From contig AZLU01000115.1 in assembly GCA_002224055.1 (NCBI GenBank), positions 62,001 through 126,000 on the forward strand: a DNA stretch of 64,000 nt, written 5' to 3'. The translations under genes were made by a program, and so were the position numbers. The notes under the pieces were generated by a model. The model ran no database searches, was not told where the DNA came from, and saw only the letters and a program-made list of their open reading frames with translations. Numbering within the stretch: position 1 is the stretch's first letter; each line of letters opens with the position of its first letter. The DNA is from Pezizomycotina sp. ARF18. Lineage: Eukaryota > Ascomycota. Below, piece after piece: positions 23,695 to 35,972 of this stretch.

Positions 23695-26600
23695 TGATCT
23701 ACCTGATAAGAGTTTAGGGCTGTCAAACAAAAAAAAAAGCCGTTGTACCTGTACGAAACGGTACCGAAATGATACCACAGCCAATCTATCCCAATGTTCC
23801 GCTCGCTTCCGTCAGCAAACCGCAAAAAACAAAAAAAAAAATTTGAAAAAAAAAGTGAGAATCCATCTACAGGCTGATATTCTCGGATTGCTCCGTAGGT
23901 AAATAAATATACTGTGTTACTGTGAATTCTTATTATCATTCTTATTACAACTATAAGATTACATGAGATTTGCTCAAGCTTACTCCTTGTGCTAGGATAA
24001 CGTATAACTATTTTTGCGCTTGTGATTACTACTCCTTCCCGCTCACTTTTTTTGGTTTTATAGAGAGGCTCAGCAAATACCTAAATATGGAGCCCTGACT
24101 CGCCGAACGACTGAACCTTGTCCCGCCCTTAAACACCTTCTCCATGAGATCGCGGGGATTAATTCAAATGGCAAGGGCTAAACTCAAAGCTGAGAACCTC
24201 CCGCTCTTTCCTCCTCCTCCTCTTTCTTGACTGTTGTTTTGGATACTATTAGGGCAAAAATATATAGTCCTTAAATGTAAGTTACATCGACCTCCGACCT
24301 CCTTGAGACGCTCTTTAGGGATCGTTACCGACCCGAATTCTAGGTGGACGCTTGTCCTCGTCCTGTCATGCCCACTTTTTCTTGAAAAATTTTTCTTTTT
24401 CTTTTTCTTTTTGGATCTTTTCTCTTTTTGAGAAAAACAAGCGAAAGCTCTTCAAACGCAGCTAGGAGGGAATCAAATTCTCGGTTTCCTCTAAATAGAG
24501 TATAACCATGGATCTTCAAAGCTCAATAAAGCTTTCGAATACTAACGGGAAATACTTGGAAAAAGAGAGAAAATTTAACTTTTCTTTCTGGAGGGTATAG
24601 ATTCTTGCCTGCAAAATGCCATTTGGGACTCGAGTCGAAACTCTCGTAGCTTCAGCAAAGCTGATACTTGTTGCATCCAAGGTGGTGTGCTCGAAAATTA
24701 AAGGTAAAAAAAAAAACAAAAAAGGGCTAAACGAACATGTTGAAAAAATGAGCGGTTTTCTGGGAGGCTACAGTGGTACTCCCGATGAGGTCCTTTCCGT
24801 CCCATTCCTCGATAAACGTCGGTTTACCTTGTTCAGCTCCACAGATACTCTACTAGCTAGATAGTAATATGCAGGAAATAGAAAACAGCCGCGGAAACAG
24901 AGCTCAGTAAATGAAGGAACTCAAATTTCCTCAAACAGGCGCGAGTTCATTCGTTACTGAGAAAACGGAACAACGAACTTATTGAAACGGGGCCTGGAGT
25001 TCTTAAGCTTTCGCTCGAGAGTTTTTTAAATGAGCTCTGTCGCTGAGGATTCGAGATTAACCCTGATAGGCCCTTTCGCTCACGCAAAGGAGCGGGCGGC
25101 ATATAGAGAGAGAGAGAGAGAGAGAAGAGTAAAAAAGGAAAGGCTGGGCAAGTAGCAATTTTGGGTTACCTTATGTTCAAAAGACGAGGAATTGGCTGAA
25201 CCCGCATGGAAATCATTTGCCTTGCGCAACAACCCCCAAGGCGTCAGCACTGATCCTCGCAAGCTCGCCCGTCCACATTCGCATCGGCAATATTTAATAA
25301 CAACAACAATAATAAAATCTCAATATAGCCATTTATTTAACTATGAATCCATCTCACGATTCTATATCACTAGGACATTAAATCCACGTATCGTTTTTAA
25401 TTTGTCTGCGCTTGCGAGAAGCATCAGCAGACTGTTCAGCTTATGGCAAAATCAAAAACAAAAACAAATGGAAGAAATTAAATCAAAAAAGTAAAGAGTG
25501 AGCAGGAAGAAGAGGAAGAAGCGAAGGGTAGAAACCCAGAATTTTGGTAAGTCAAGTCAATCCTATAATGAGTTGGAATTATATACCTAGCGTTTTGCCT
25601 CCTCTTCTGCAAACGTTTGTTGGATTTGCGAATTTTCACTTCTTCTAAACGCGGTTCGGGAAATTCATAATCTTCCTTGAAGGCCCACATCAAACTATAC
25701 AAAAAGAAAAGGCGTTGATATCTCTCTTTTTTTTTTATCTACGGAGTATCTATCCATTTGGTCAAAATAGCAACAAACTCTTGAAGCAGCTTAGCTCGAA
25801 GGTCTTCAGCTCTCCAGGCTCTCTCTCAAAAAACTCTCCTTCATTGCGATCGTGATGTGCATAACAATGCAAGTAACATGCAGGCTGCAGAGAAGGAAAG
25901 GGCTCGGTGACCCTTGTTCGCAGGAAAAGATAAACAGAACAGTCCGTCCCACCTCGTCTTCCGATTTGACCACGTCAGTAACAACCATTTCGAAAAATGC
26001 ATTTTGATTTTTGAAAATGTTTAAAAATGTAAACAAAACAAAGACAAAATAGTAAGGTTCTAAAAAAGAAAGGAAAAAGGCTAGAACAACGGGAAGAAGG
26101 AAACGGGGGTTCCTAGAAGGAGAAGAGGAAGATATCTTCAGCCTTCGACATGGAACATGACATTGCAACATGACGAATTAGCTGCCGCTGGCTGGGGTGC
26201 TCCTTCGCCGGACTTTTTTTTTTTTATTTTTTTTTTTTTCAAACGGCCTCCCCACGTGTGGTGGAAAGATATCGTCATCATCAATCAATAACGCAATTCT
26301 GCCATGGGCGAAAACCCCCCACACATCCAACAACCTTCTGCTCAGTAGTTGGTTCTAATTTTGAACAAACAAAAGACAGCATGCAAACTGTCAAAGCCAA
26401 CGCTAACGAAAAGGCGAAACGACTCGCGCGGATCCAAAATTGCACTTTCGAGACCCTCTAATCTCCACAATACAAACTCAAAAATAATTTACCTCTGCGC
26501 ATCCTACCAGTTTTCGGACTGTCCTTCTGATTTCTCCATTTCTATAAGTAATGCTAGAGAGGAGAAAATATAGAAACCTCGCGAAGAGTTTTTGCGGCGA

Positions 26601-28135
26601 TAATTGGCTAAGACATTGGATGAGCCTAAGCCAAATAAGACCGGCGATTATAAAAAAAAAAAGAACCAAAAAAAGAAAATGAAAAAATGCTCAGCGCCGA
26701 GTGGTAGCAGAGTAGTGCCTGTCTGTCATCTGTATCGTACAAACCTTCCCTCGTGCGTAAGCCCTATAAATAATTATGCAGGCTGCCTCAACCCTTCCTT
26801 CTGGTTGGTCTAGGTCACTGGAGAGTCCTAATATTGCGGGGTGCACCGAACGTATTATTAAATTTAAAGAAACTTCTTATTGATAGAGTAGGCGGATACC
26901 GAATACTACTAAGTACTAATGGCTTTTTACTCGTTCAATATTTTTTGGTTTTTACATTTTATATATAACATTGTACAAACTTCCTTCAGGCGAGCGCTAG
27001 CGTGCGAAAAAGGGTGCAACGTTGTACGATTTTGTATACAATACAAAAGGCACCATCCGGTCGAATTATATATCGCGTGATAAGGGGTAAGAAAACGGAA
27101 GTAAGGGGCAAGAAAAATGTCGTTCAAGCCTGACAACGTGAAAAAAATATATCCAGTTTTTCGAAAAGTGGCTAAAAAGAACTACGATACGAAGGAGGGA
27201 CAAGAGAGAGGCGGTGATCAATGGGGTTTCTTTTTCGACGGGAGCGCATATTACTGGCTAAATGGTTTTTTTTGTATAACATGAGTCTAAGGGTGATATC
27301 GATGATTCTTTGATTTCGATCATATACGCTCTCCGATATTACTGAGCGAATGAGATATTAAATCGTTCGTTGTCGGCGAAACAGTGATCTTAAAAGAATT
27401 GAAAGTCAGATGAATACCTGCTTCTAATTTTATCGAAGGCGCTTTGGAGATCAATGAACACAAGGCGCCGGTACTACGATGTGTATCAGCCAGTGTTCAT
27501 CAGAATTGTTGACGTCCTTGATAGTGTAGCTCACTGCAGTGGTGAATCTTGCGCAAATACATCAACATTACCAAAGAGATTAAATGTTGCACTTCCAAAG
27601 GCTCCAAATACAATAGTAATGTTATTATTAATGTCCAAAAGCAAATGTACTATCTAAAATGAAAAACCCTTCCAGTGATACAAAGCTGCACTGAATATAT
27701 GTGCGTTTGAAAAAAAGAGAGATATTCACCATAGTTAAAAAGCAAGCCAAAAGAGCTACAAAAAAAGAATGCTGGTAAAAAAAGTGGCAAACGATTTTCC
27801 AAAGAGTGTTGATATCAATATGTATATATATGTTATCCCGTTAGTTTAGTTCATGATTCCTAAAAGCACTTCATCGTACTCGAAGCCAAAAAACGTCAAT
27901 ATTCGTCCTAATAAATTTGAAAGGGTTGGACCGTGCTTACTCAAATCATTATCCGTTAAGAAAAAAAAAAAATGCAAAACCGTTTTTGAAAAGCAGCCGG
28001 CGGAGTTAGGATGTGAATTCAATATATGATAATTCTTTCGTTGATAGATCTTGAAAAGAAAGTATCGAGTCCATGAAATTCGAAAATTAGCCTTCAGCTA
28101 TCAATTTCTAGAAATATGAACACCCGCCATCGTTC
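22228..28135. other. Gene-poor region of about 5.9 kb
   Basis: Contains A/T-only blocks (22760-22940), a 31-base A run at 23662-23692, a GA run at 25103-25126 and T-rich stretches near 26215-26240. On the minus strand near 27440-27460 a short run reads VFIDLQSAFDKI, resembling reverse transcriptase motif A, without other intact motifs. No gene could be supported. Confidence 0.55.
23662..23692 (+). repeat. Poly-A tract, 31 bases
   Basis: Uninterrupted A run in gene-poor DNA. Confidence 0.9.
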
Positions 28136-28739
28136 TTAATCGCTATCATCAGATAGATAAAGGTTGCGAATGTCAATGCAGATCTCGTCATCGGTGCCAC
28201 GTCTACCTCGAAAAGAGTCGAACAGATGCTGAGGTTATCTAGCGAATGACGAGCCTCCTCGAGAGCTGCAGCGTGTTGCGCAGCAATCTCCGCTATAAAT
28301 ACGTTAGCGCAATTTAGAAAAAAAAAAGAAAAAAAGAAAAAGAAACAATAAATGAAACTTATTATTATTATAGATCAATCTTACCGGCTCGCTTGCGCGC
28401 AGCATGAAGCTGAATCTTCATGACGTACTCGTCGTAGTTCGCATTGACGTGCTGGAGGTAGTCCCACTGGGGTCCAGCTCGGCGCCGCGGCGGCAGGCCC
28501 TGCAGCTGTCAAAGTGGAGCATGTAGTCGGGCATGTTCTGGAGCGTCATGTTCTCGACCGAGTAGTGAACGTCCGACACGCGGCACCAGGGCACTTCTCC
28601 TTCGACGGCGCCCTGCTGTTGGAGTAAGTTGGCTTCCTGGAGCAGGCGCGCCCGTTCCTCGTGATTGCGCACGCGGCCTCGGGGTAGCCGTCGATGATCT
28701 CGCAGGCGCAGATGTAGCGGGTCGTCCGTAGCGGCACAT
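28136..28739 (-). CDS. Cys-rich putative zinc-binding protein
   Basis: The likely start is at 28739 (MCRYG). After a one-base shift it reads TRYICACEIIDGYPEAAC, a block of closely spaced Cys, then an RLLQEANLLQQQG or alternative-frame segment, then PWCRVSDVHYSVENM and MPDYMLHFDSCRACRRGAEL. After another shift comes NANYDEYVMKIQLHAARKRA, an intron (donor at about 28384, GCTAAC branch, TTTATAG acceptor at about 28294), then EIAAQHAAALEEARHSLDNL and an acidic end (DDEICIDIRNLYLSDDSD, stop at 28136). MCRYY-like starts followed by spaced C-x-C and CPWC pairs occur in small uncharacterised fungal proteins; zinc binding is inferred from the Cys spacing. An upstream ATG at 28806 would add 22 residues in another frame. 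Confidence 0.5.
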
Positions 28740-29713
28740 CTTGAGGAAGATGGTCGTCAACAATTGGAAGATTCGAAACGAGGAACAAGGTGTATCGAAC
28801 CAACATACATTTGCAATTACCTACGTCTCCTTTTTTTCTTTTTTTTTCAAGGTTATAAATCTCAGATATGATATATTGATATTGATTGGTTTATATTATC
28901 TTAAAAAGGGTTTTTTTTTTTTCTCTTCTATATTATTAGAAAAAATGATTTCGTGGTTGGAATTTTGGTTTGCGATAGGATGGTTGTTGGAAGTTTTTTT
29001 TTCCCCCTCTGTAATTTCAGATAAAATGAAGCCTTCATTGTTATTTAGAAGAAAAAAAATTTATTGAATCATGGTTAACCCTAGAGGAAAAAACCATTCA
29101 ATGGCTGCGACGTGCTTTGTGGTTGAAGCTGGCGATGTCGAGCATTTACAGTTATCCCAGCATTAATATTTGTGGCAGGAGTTGCGATTCTCCAATATTC
29201 GACAAGCCGTGAAGAATTCTTTGTAAGAAAAAAAAAAAAAAAATACGGAAGGGAGTAATAAGGTACTTGTTATCAAATCCAATGGCTCCTTAGCATACCT
29301 TAGAGCTAAAGCTCACCGAATATCCCTAAGAACCTGTAGATATGCATATGCTTCCAAGTCGCTGATGACACGGTCTAGTAGTCGCGTAAATCTCATACAA
29401 TCGAGCAAGTAATATTAAAGAAAAGCGATGGAAAGGACTTTGAATAAAAAATATATATATACACAAGTAGGCGCCAATTTCAAGCTACAAGGAGAAAAAC
29501 AGGAACAAATGCTGGATATACAAGCAGGAACTCCAAACAAATGCAATGTTTACGCTGACTGATCGTGTGCTAAAGCAAGGGAACCGTGGTAAAAAATGGC
29601 GTGACGTTGTCTAAACGAAAAGAGAACGAAATGATAGGAAAGAATGCAATTCAGCAACATACCGAACAACCCAATATGTACTTTGTTTTCGTGATTTAGA
29701 GACAGTGAGGAGG
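28740..29713. other. Intergenic, no gene seen
   Basis: A/T-rich spacer between the Cys-rich gene and the 3' end of the phytochrome gene, with short homopolymers only. Confidence 0.5.
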
Positions 29714-32700
29714 TCAAAACCGTGGAAAAAAGAAATTGAAAAACGGAAAACAGAGAATAGCCAAAAGGAAAAGAGTAAAATGCCGATGTAAAACGCCTAG
29801 GTATTGTTTTGGATGTATTTGTAAGTTCGTACCAGCAATAGATATAGATAATATTATATGTAAGTGCAAAAGCCGATGAGACAGAATGACGGCACAAGAT
29901 AAGTTATTTGGTGTATAACCAGGAGATGCACGCTTAAGGTCTTGGATAGCCTTGTTACGTCGTCGCTCTCGCCTTGAACCATCCTCCTCTTTCCCATTGT
30001 CCGGGAACGTAGACGGCTTCTTGCCGGATGTGTTCGTTAGCAATGCTTCCATCAGAAACTGGAGCCTCTTGAAGTCTACGGGCTTCAATATCCAGCCGTC
30101 AAAGCCAATTTCGATGTATTCCTGCCTTTTAGGTTCTGCGAGCGATGCGGAAACAGCAAAGATGGGTATTCTTCGTTGGCTGAGTGTCGCTCAGGCACTC
30201 CAGATTCCTCCGTCTTCCGGATCCGCTGAGTGGACTCATTTCCGTTGCAGATAGGCATCTACATAAATTAGCGAATAGTCGGAAGGAAGATCCAGAGGGC
30301 AGCTCACCTGAATATCCATCAAAACGATATCATATTTGCGATCTTCCGCAAAAACAGTTGCGCACTCGTCGCCATTAACACTAAGTGAGACGTTAGCGAA
30401 GCATAAGTATTTGTGAAAGACTGTACTCACGTCAATTTGACCGTGTGACCAAGTTTTTGAAGCCGTTTATTGATTATTCTACTGTTGACTGGATCGTCTT
30501 CAGCAACTAAGATGTTGAAATTTACTGGCGGCGTTGGCTCTTCTGGTGGTAGCGTTTGTATTTGTGGTAGTCTTCTCAACGGCTGCTCAACCTGGAATCC
30601 CCGTTGTATCTTCCACTTAACTGCTTTGAATGGAGCATGCTCCCTCGACTTGCTCTTGTCCGGGAGGGGAGACTGATTTCTCGATCGACAATCTCCTAGT
30701 CTGAGCCTCTACACTGGGACTTACGGATGTGCTTTGGATAGCATTGATCAGCCGATCCACTTCGCTCGGCCGCCGCTGCTACCGCTTCGGTGGCTTCTAT
30801 CCGTGTGCACGCTCTCCTGGCTGGACTGCCTAAAGAGCTGTCTACTCATTCGACCGCTTGTCGACGACATGTTACCTTTCACGATTGTAACCTCGTTCTC
30901 GTCGTCTATCGATGGGCTCTTGACTTGGAGACGAGCCGAATCCTCAGTATCGATTAAACGGCAGCTGAATCATAAACCGAGACCCTTTGCCCACTCAGAC
31001 TTCAGTCGCAGCTGTCCGTTCATGTTCTTGATTATTCGGGCGACGGTAGCAAGTCCAGGCCCAGGGCCGACGACTTCTCTCCACGTGAGGCACAACGTCT
31101 TGAGGTATCGGCTCGACTTGCTCGAGCTCCTGAAAAGCGCGTCCAGTTTCTCTGCGGGACATGCCAACGCCGTATCTTGGACGGCAATCTCAACGTCGCA
31201 CCTTCATTAACAACTCCAAGAAGCCAAAGCTCAACCTCGACGATGCTCCGGAGGACGTGTAGGAAATTGCATTCGCACAAATGTTGCTCACGACTTGGCG
31301 AACCTTCCTTGGTCGCCCCGAACATTCTCCGGGAAGCCCTGGTATACAACGACCTCGAGAGCGATGCCTCTGCGAACAGCGTCCGACCTAAACACTTCAC
31401 AGGCTTCCCGAACTGTTCCCGCGAGGTCGAAACGTTCGTCTTGATGAGATTATGGCCTTCTTCGGTTCTCGTAAGGTCCAACAAGTCATTAATAACATAT
31501 ATTAATGATTTTGATGCCGAATGCGACTTGGCTAGGTTTTCCCTGGTCTCTATGTCTAACGGACCTTCTAGTGCGATCTCTAGGTAGTTGATGATGGCGT
31601 TTAGAGGTGTTCGGACTTCGTGGGAGGCGTTGGCAAGTAAGAGCCGATTGAGTTGACTGCTCTGAAGTGCTGCCTCTTTCTGCCGCATACCTCGATAAAT
31701 TTACCATAGACTAAGCATAGAACAGCCGCTGTCTCCACTTCTTCTTCTGTCCATTCCTTGGACTTGCCCACAACCGTCTCCGACCAGATTTTAAACGATT
31801 TGCGCGGTTCCAGGTACGCTTCAGTGCCTTCCCTAAAACTCTTCTCATATGGATTTCCCGCCCAGTAGACTTGCCGCAGCTGAGCTTTCCTGAAAAATAC
31901 GATGAAGTCTTTCCCTGCTGAGCTTAGCGGTACAGAAGAGCACCCGCAACAACGTTGAAGCCGGGTGCATACTTTAGAATCGGGGAAGTCCGCCGAGAGC
32001 TGCTGGCTGGTAATTACCGAGGCAAAGCACCGCACCCTGAAGTACTCCAGTACTGCTAGCGCTTCTTGGGTGTCGGGTAACGTCCCCACACTTTTGTTTC
32101 GTCTTTTATGGAGAGAAGACCAAAATCGGCGTCAAATAATTTTAGCAGATCGTCGACGAGGCAACGATGTATCCAGAAGGGTTAGATTCCGTGGGCACAG
32201 TATTAATGAGCTTTCGAGCCTGCAGGCTGGCATACGAAAGCGCTCGATATTTCGGGAAGCAATCTCTCCAATAAGTCGACAGAGCTTCCGCAGGGGGAAA
32301 GAAACCCTCATTCCTTTTTGTCCGTAAGAGTGGCAGCTTATCAGGCCCACAGTTCGCCGAAGGCAGTCAGCGATATACTCATTGATGCTCGAACGGCCAT
32401 ATCGCAAGGTATTTGATGTGGATCGACTCATAGCCCGCAGATATGCATGCGTCATGTCAAGAGGCGTTTCAAGGTCCTGAGCGCTTCGACAAACGAGTCG
32501 GGCGGTCTCTTGGTCGCGAATCGTAGAGTAGCCGAACCTTGTTGAGCTTGTAAAGATCTCGCGCTTGTTTTGGAATGTCGCTGGCTGGGAAATTCAGGCC
32601 CTTGTATAAGTCCTTGTCGCTCGAATAATCCACAAGCTCCGTAACAACCTTTCCATTCCAAACTTCGTCGAATTGATATATCATTACCCGATGGAAGCCC

Positions 32701-33800
32701 GTAAGCTCCCTTATAACGCCTACGACTACCTTTAAAAAGCTCTCTAGATTAGGTGCTGAAACAACTGCTCTTGGATTTGGCTCATAATGTTAAATACTTC
32801 CATGGCTGCTGCCTCTCCACGTCGTCGCCTTGCGTGCCGCAGGACTCGCAGCGGCCGGCTCAAGCTAGTAGTCGATTCCGCGAGTCTTCCTCGGTAGGTA
32901 TAGATTGTAAGGTGTCTTTAGCCTCCATTTCCTCCTCCGGGGTTGAATAGGATAAATTACGTCCTCTTCCAGTCAAACTCGCCACACCAGGAGCTTAGAT
33001 CCGAGCGACGAAGTGCATAGCACACCACAGCTTGATCTGAAGAGCGTCGGTCTCAGTTATGATCAGCGAAATACTTCCGGCCCGGCTTGTGTTAAATCGG
33101 CATAATCTGCCTCGCCAGATCGACGTGGTCTAACAACTCTTCGCCTGTTCGTCGAAAGAATTCGGGTGAAACTTGGAAGTTGAAAAAGCTCGTTGGACTA
33201 TAACCGATGATTTCTTTGGAGTTCTAGTCAAGTTAGCTAGAGTCTCAAATTGAAGAGCTTGATTGTTCACCTCGCTAGCTACCCGCACTGTCAACACTGA
33301 CTCCTCATTCGGGTCTGTTTGTAATGCCACCATCGCTCCGAACCGCTGTATTGCTCCAGACAGTGTATAGGCTCATCTTCGCATCTCTGAAGCTGCTCGA
33401 ACCAGCTAGACCGTAACTACCATGTGACCCTCATCGGTCCTTTTATACGTAAATCTTTTCGTTAGGATCGGTTCCTCTCCTTCCGCCGGCGCAGGGCTGG
33501 AAGGAACAGCGACGTTGCCGCTTCTACCACTTCGACCACTCGCCTCTGATACACTCGCTGCTATGACGCCCTTCTCCGAGCTTCCGGGAGAATCGCCCTT
33601 TGAATATGCGACGCAGGCTGTTGCTGAGATTGGTCGATAGCAACGACGGATCGTATCGGGAAAACTCGGTCCACGGCATCTGGAGAAAGAAGCTCTGATT
33701 CGGAAGGAGGGCCTGATGATCTGTGAACCCCAAAGGTCTTCCCAACCCAAAGTCTGTCGAAGCGGCGGTTTGGCGGCGGCGATCCTCCAGGAGAATCCAT
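29714..33800 (-). CDS. fphA: Fungal phytochrome, hybrid histidine kinase
   Basis: The start at 33800 gives MDSPGGSPPPNRRFDR. After a disordered leader, RCEDEPIH (33361-33391) and GAMVALQTDPN mark the N-terminal PAS region; its Cys (33381-33383) is where bacterial and fungal phytochromes bind bilin. GAF and PHY follow: VMIYQFDEVWNGKVVTEL, FPASDIPKQARDLY, then WAGNPYEKSFREGTEAYLEP. The kinase has ANASHEVRTPLNAIINYLEI (phospho-His at 31620-31622), then GVGM and LATVARIIKNMNGQLRLKSE of the ATPase domain. The receiver has LVAEDDPVNSRIINKRLQKL and IVLMDIQ (phospho-Asp at 30314-30316), then DGWILKPVDFKRLQFLMEAL. Domain order PAS-GAF-PHY-HisKA-HATPase-REC matches FphA of Aspergillus nidulans, a red-light receptor that represses sexual development. 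Small introns interrupt the receiver. Roughly a dozen frame shifts are present. The stop at 29714 follows the open frame, and the true C-terminus may be nearer 29900. Confidence 0.92.
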
Positions 33801-34015
33801 GAAAGTAGGCAGGTGGCGATTTTTTAAATTGATAGTTTTCGTCGAAAATACGCCGTCAAAGAATATAGATCTAAGTAAGAGCCCATTCAACCGCGGCGAA
33901 CAGTTGCGATCACGAGGAGGTAGGTCCCTGGATAGTGTCGAGTAAAGGGAAAAAAGGTCGCTAAAAAAAAAACAAAAAAGTAGTATGAAGCTACTAGTAT
34001 ATAACTTTAAGCTTT

Positions 34016-34020
<5 letters not shown>

Positions 34021-34050
<30 letters not shown>
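34021..34050 (+). repeat. Poly-T tract, 30 bases
   Basis: Uninterrupted T run 220 bases upstream of the phytochrome start codon. Confidence 0.9.
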
Positions 34051-34051
<1 letters not shown>

Positions 34052-35193
34052 GTTTCTATTGATCCTGTCGTTAGTTATTTTCGGAATGGTCTTGAAGGAT
34101 ATTCCATCCGCCGCCCAACGCTTCCCTAAGCAATAAAATATATATCAGAAGGAAATCTGGAAGAGAGAAAGAGGAAGGAACGTTGCGTGATAAAGAAAGA
34201 AAAAAAAAAAGAAAGAGAGAGAGAGATGAAAAGGATCACCAGTGTTAGTTAAGTAAGTAATGTTATTAAAGAAACTGGTCCTCTTTTTTAGTTACAGATT
34301 TTTTTATTTTATTTTATTATATTATTATTATTATTTTTTTTTGTTTCTACTATCAGAGGGACTCTAATTTTTCCAAAGGAGATAAAAAAGCCTTCCTCAA
34401 GACGTACAAATCTACCCTTGGAAACAATCTTCCAACCAATGGCGTAGGTTATCGGCCCTCTTTAAGTGGATATATTTCCCCCCACGTGGGCGAGGGATGA
34501 ATATCTCCCCTTATGATTTTATCCCTGGCAGGAGGTTGTTGTTGAGATGACCGTGGAATGGAAAGCAGGATATCAGCCAATATCCGGGTTGAGGGAGAGC
34601 TCCAAGGCACCTCCAATTAACGGAACGAGGCTCTGGTATTATTACTTTCGTCGCCGTTTGCGGCTTCTCGCAGCTTGCAGATTTAGGTTCGCGAAATTCA
34701 CCGACGATATAGGTCGAGATAGCGGTACATCGATGGTTCCGGCGCAGTTCGACTTTTTTTTTTAAAAAAAAAAAAAAAACACCTTGTTTTGTTCAATGAC
34801 CCCCGCCGGCCCACGTAAGCCCCTATCTTGCAGGTACTGTACTTCAGACGTTCCCGCTCTTTACATGCTAGAATTTCATTAGCAGTGGTAACTGGGAGCT
34901 TTGGAAGACATGGCGAAACAAGGAAAATGATGGCGAAACAACGTCGGTTGGATAATGGATAAGGCGAGTGGCAGATTTGATGTTTGAGAAAGTGGGCATG
35001 ATGATCTCACGGCAAAAAACAACGACGAACGCAGGGACAGCTACTCATTTGCCACAGACAGACAGCCTAACCAAAGCGCCCATCATTACCTTATGTTGGC
35101 AAATATAATTGAAATTAGACACTTGCTTTTTGATATCGCAAGTCAATCTATAGCTTTTTTGTAGACTTCTTCTCTTCGGAAGAAGATGCTTCC

Positions 35194-35196
<3 letters not shown>

Positions 35197-35227
<31 letters not shown>
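35197..35227 (+). repeat. Poly-T tract, 31 bases
   Basis: Uninterrupted T run about 750 bases upstream of the SNF2 gene. Confidence 0.9.
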
Positions 35228-35972
35228 CATTGGAAATAGCGTAATTATTGCTTTATAACGGTACTATTGTAGGATAAGAAGAAATAGTAAAAAACCGCGA
35301 TCTACGGATTGGAAAAGCTTAAGCTGTGCTGTTCAAAGATATCTGAGCGGACGACCCTTGGACTTGGCCTTCAAGCCACTTAGTCCACCGTAATAAAAGT
35401 TATATCGGTAAAGCAAGCATTCATTCCCATGAATTTCCGTCATGGAAAAAGAACAGGATTTTTCCCTTGTTATCTTTTCGATCCGTATAGATCTCATGAC
35501 ATCACCGCGCGTCATCCGGCGCAAGTAAGGCTGCAGGGCGAGCTTAAGAGTAAGACTTAGTAGCTTGTAAGTTAACCTAGCTCAGTAATAGATTTCAGTA
35601 CAACACGTGATCTTTAAAAAAAAAAAAGAAATCACGTGTCAGTCTAGCTCTTTTCTACACTCGCGGTTGCTCTGACAACTGCAATTTTTTTTTTTTTTTT
35701 TTTTTTTCACCTTAGCTTTAGCTTTAGCTGGTAATGAAGTAGCCTCTTTTTTCTTTTTATATATCATCACAAAATTTGTTAGCAATTTGCCTGGGTAATT
35801 TCTTTCCTTTTTAATGCTAGTTAACCCCAAGTCGCGTCCCCATCAACCTCGACGCGTCTCACACAGTCCTTGCTTTCTTTCCTTGCAAGCATCGTATATC
35901 GTTACCGCCTATTCATTTATCTTTATTATAATTGTTAGATTGAAATAGCATTTACCTATCGAGTTCAACAGT

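Larger units (their letters stand above)
33801..35972. other. Divergent promoter region, phytochrome / SNF2 gene
   Basis: About 2.2 kb between the divergently transcribed phytochrome and SNF2 genes. It carries T runs of 30 (34021-34050), 31 (35197-35227) and about 22 bases (35686-35707), and an ATT-rich block near 34305-34340. No coding pattern was seen. Poly(dA:dT) is known to disfavour nucleosomes, so these runs may keep the shared promoter open; that is inference. Confidence 0.5.

Noticed and set aside
25806-26171. 121-residue minus-strand open frame with hydrophobic stretches
   Set aside because: Phe/Leu-rich content comes from T-rich DNA; no start context, homology or neighbouring exons.
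30970-31587. Plus-strand open frames of more than 130 residues
   Set aside because: They are shadows of the histidine-kinase exons on the minus strand, which carry the H-box and ATPase motifs.
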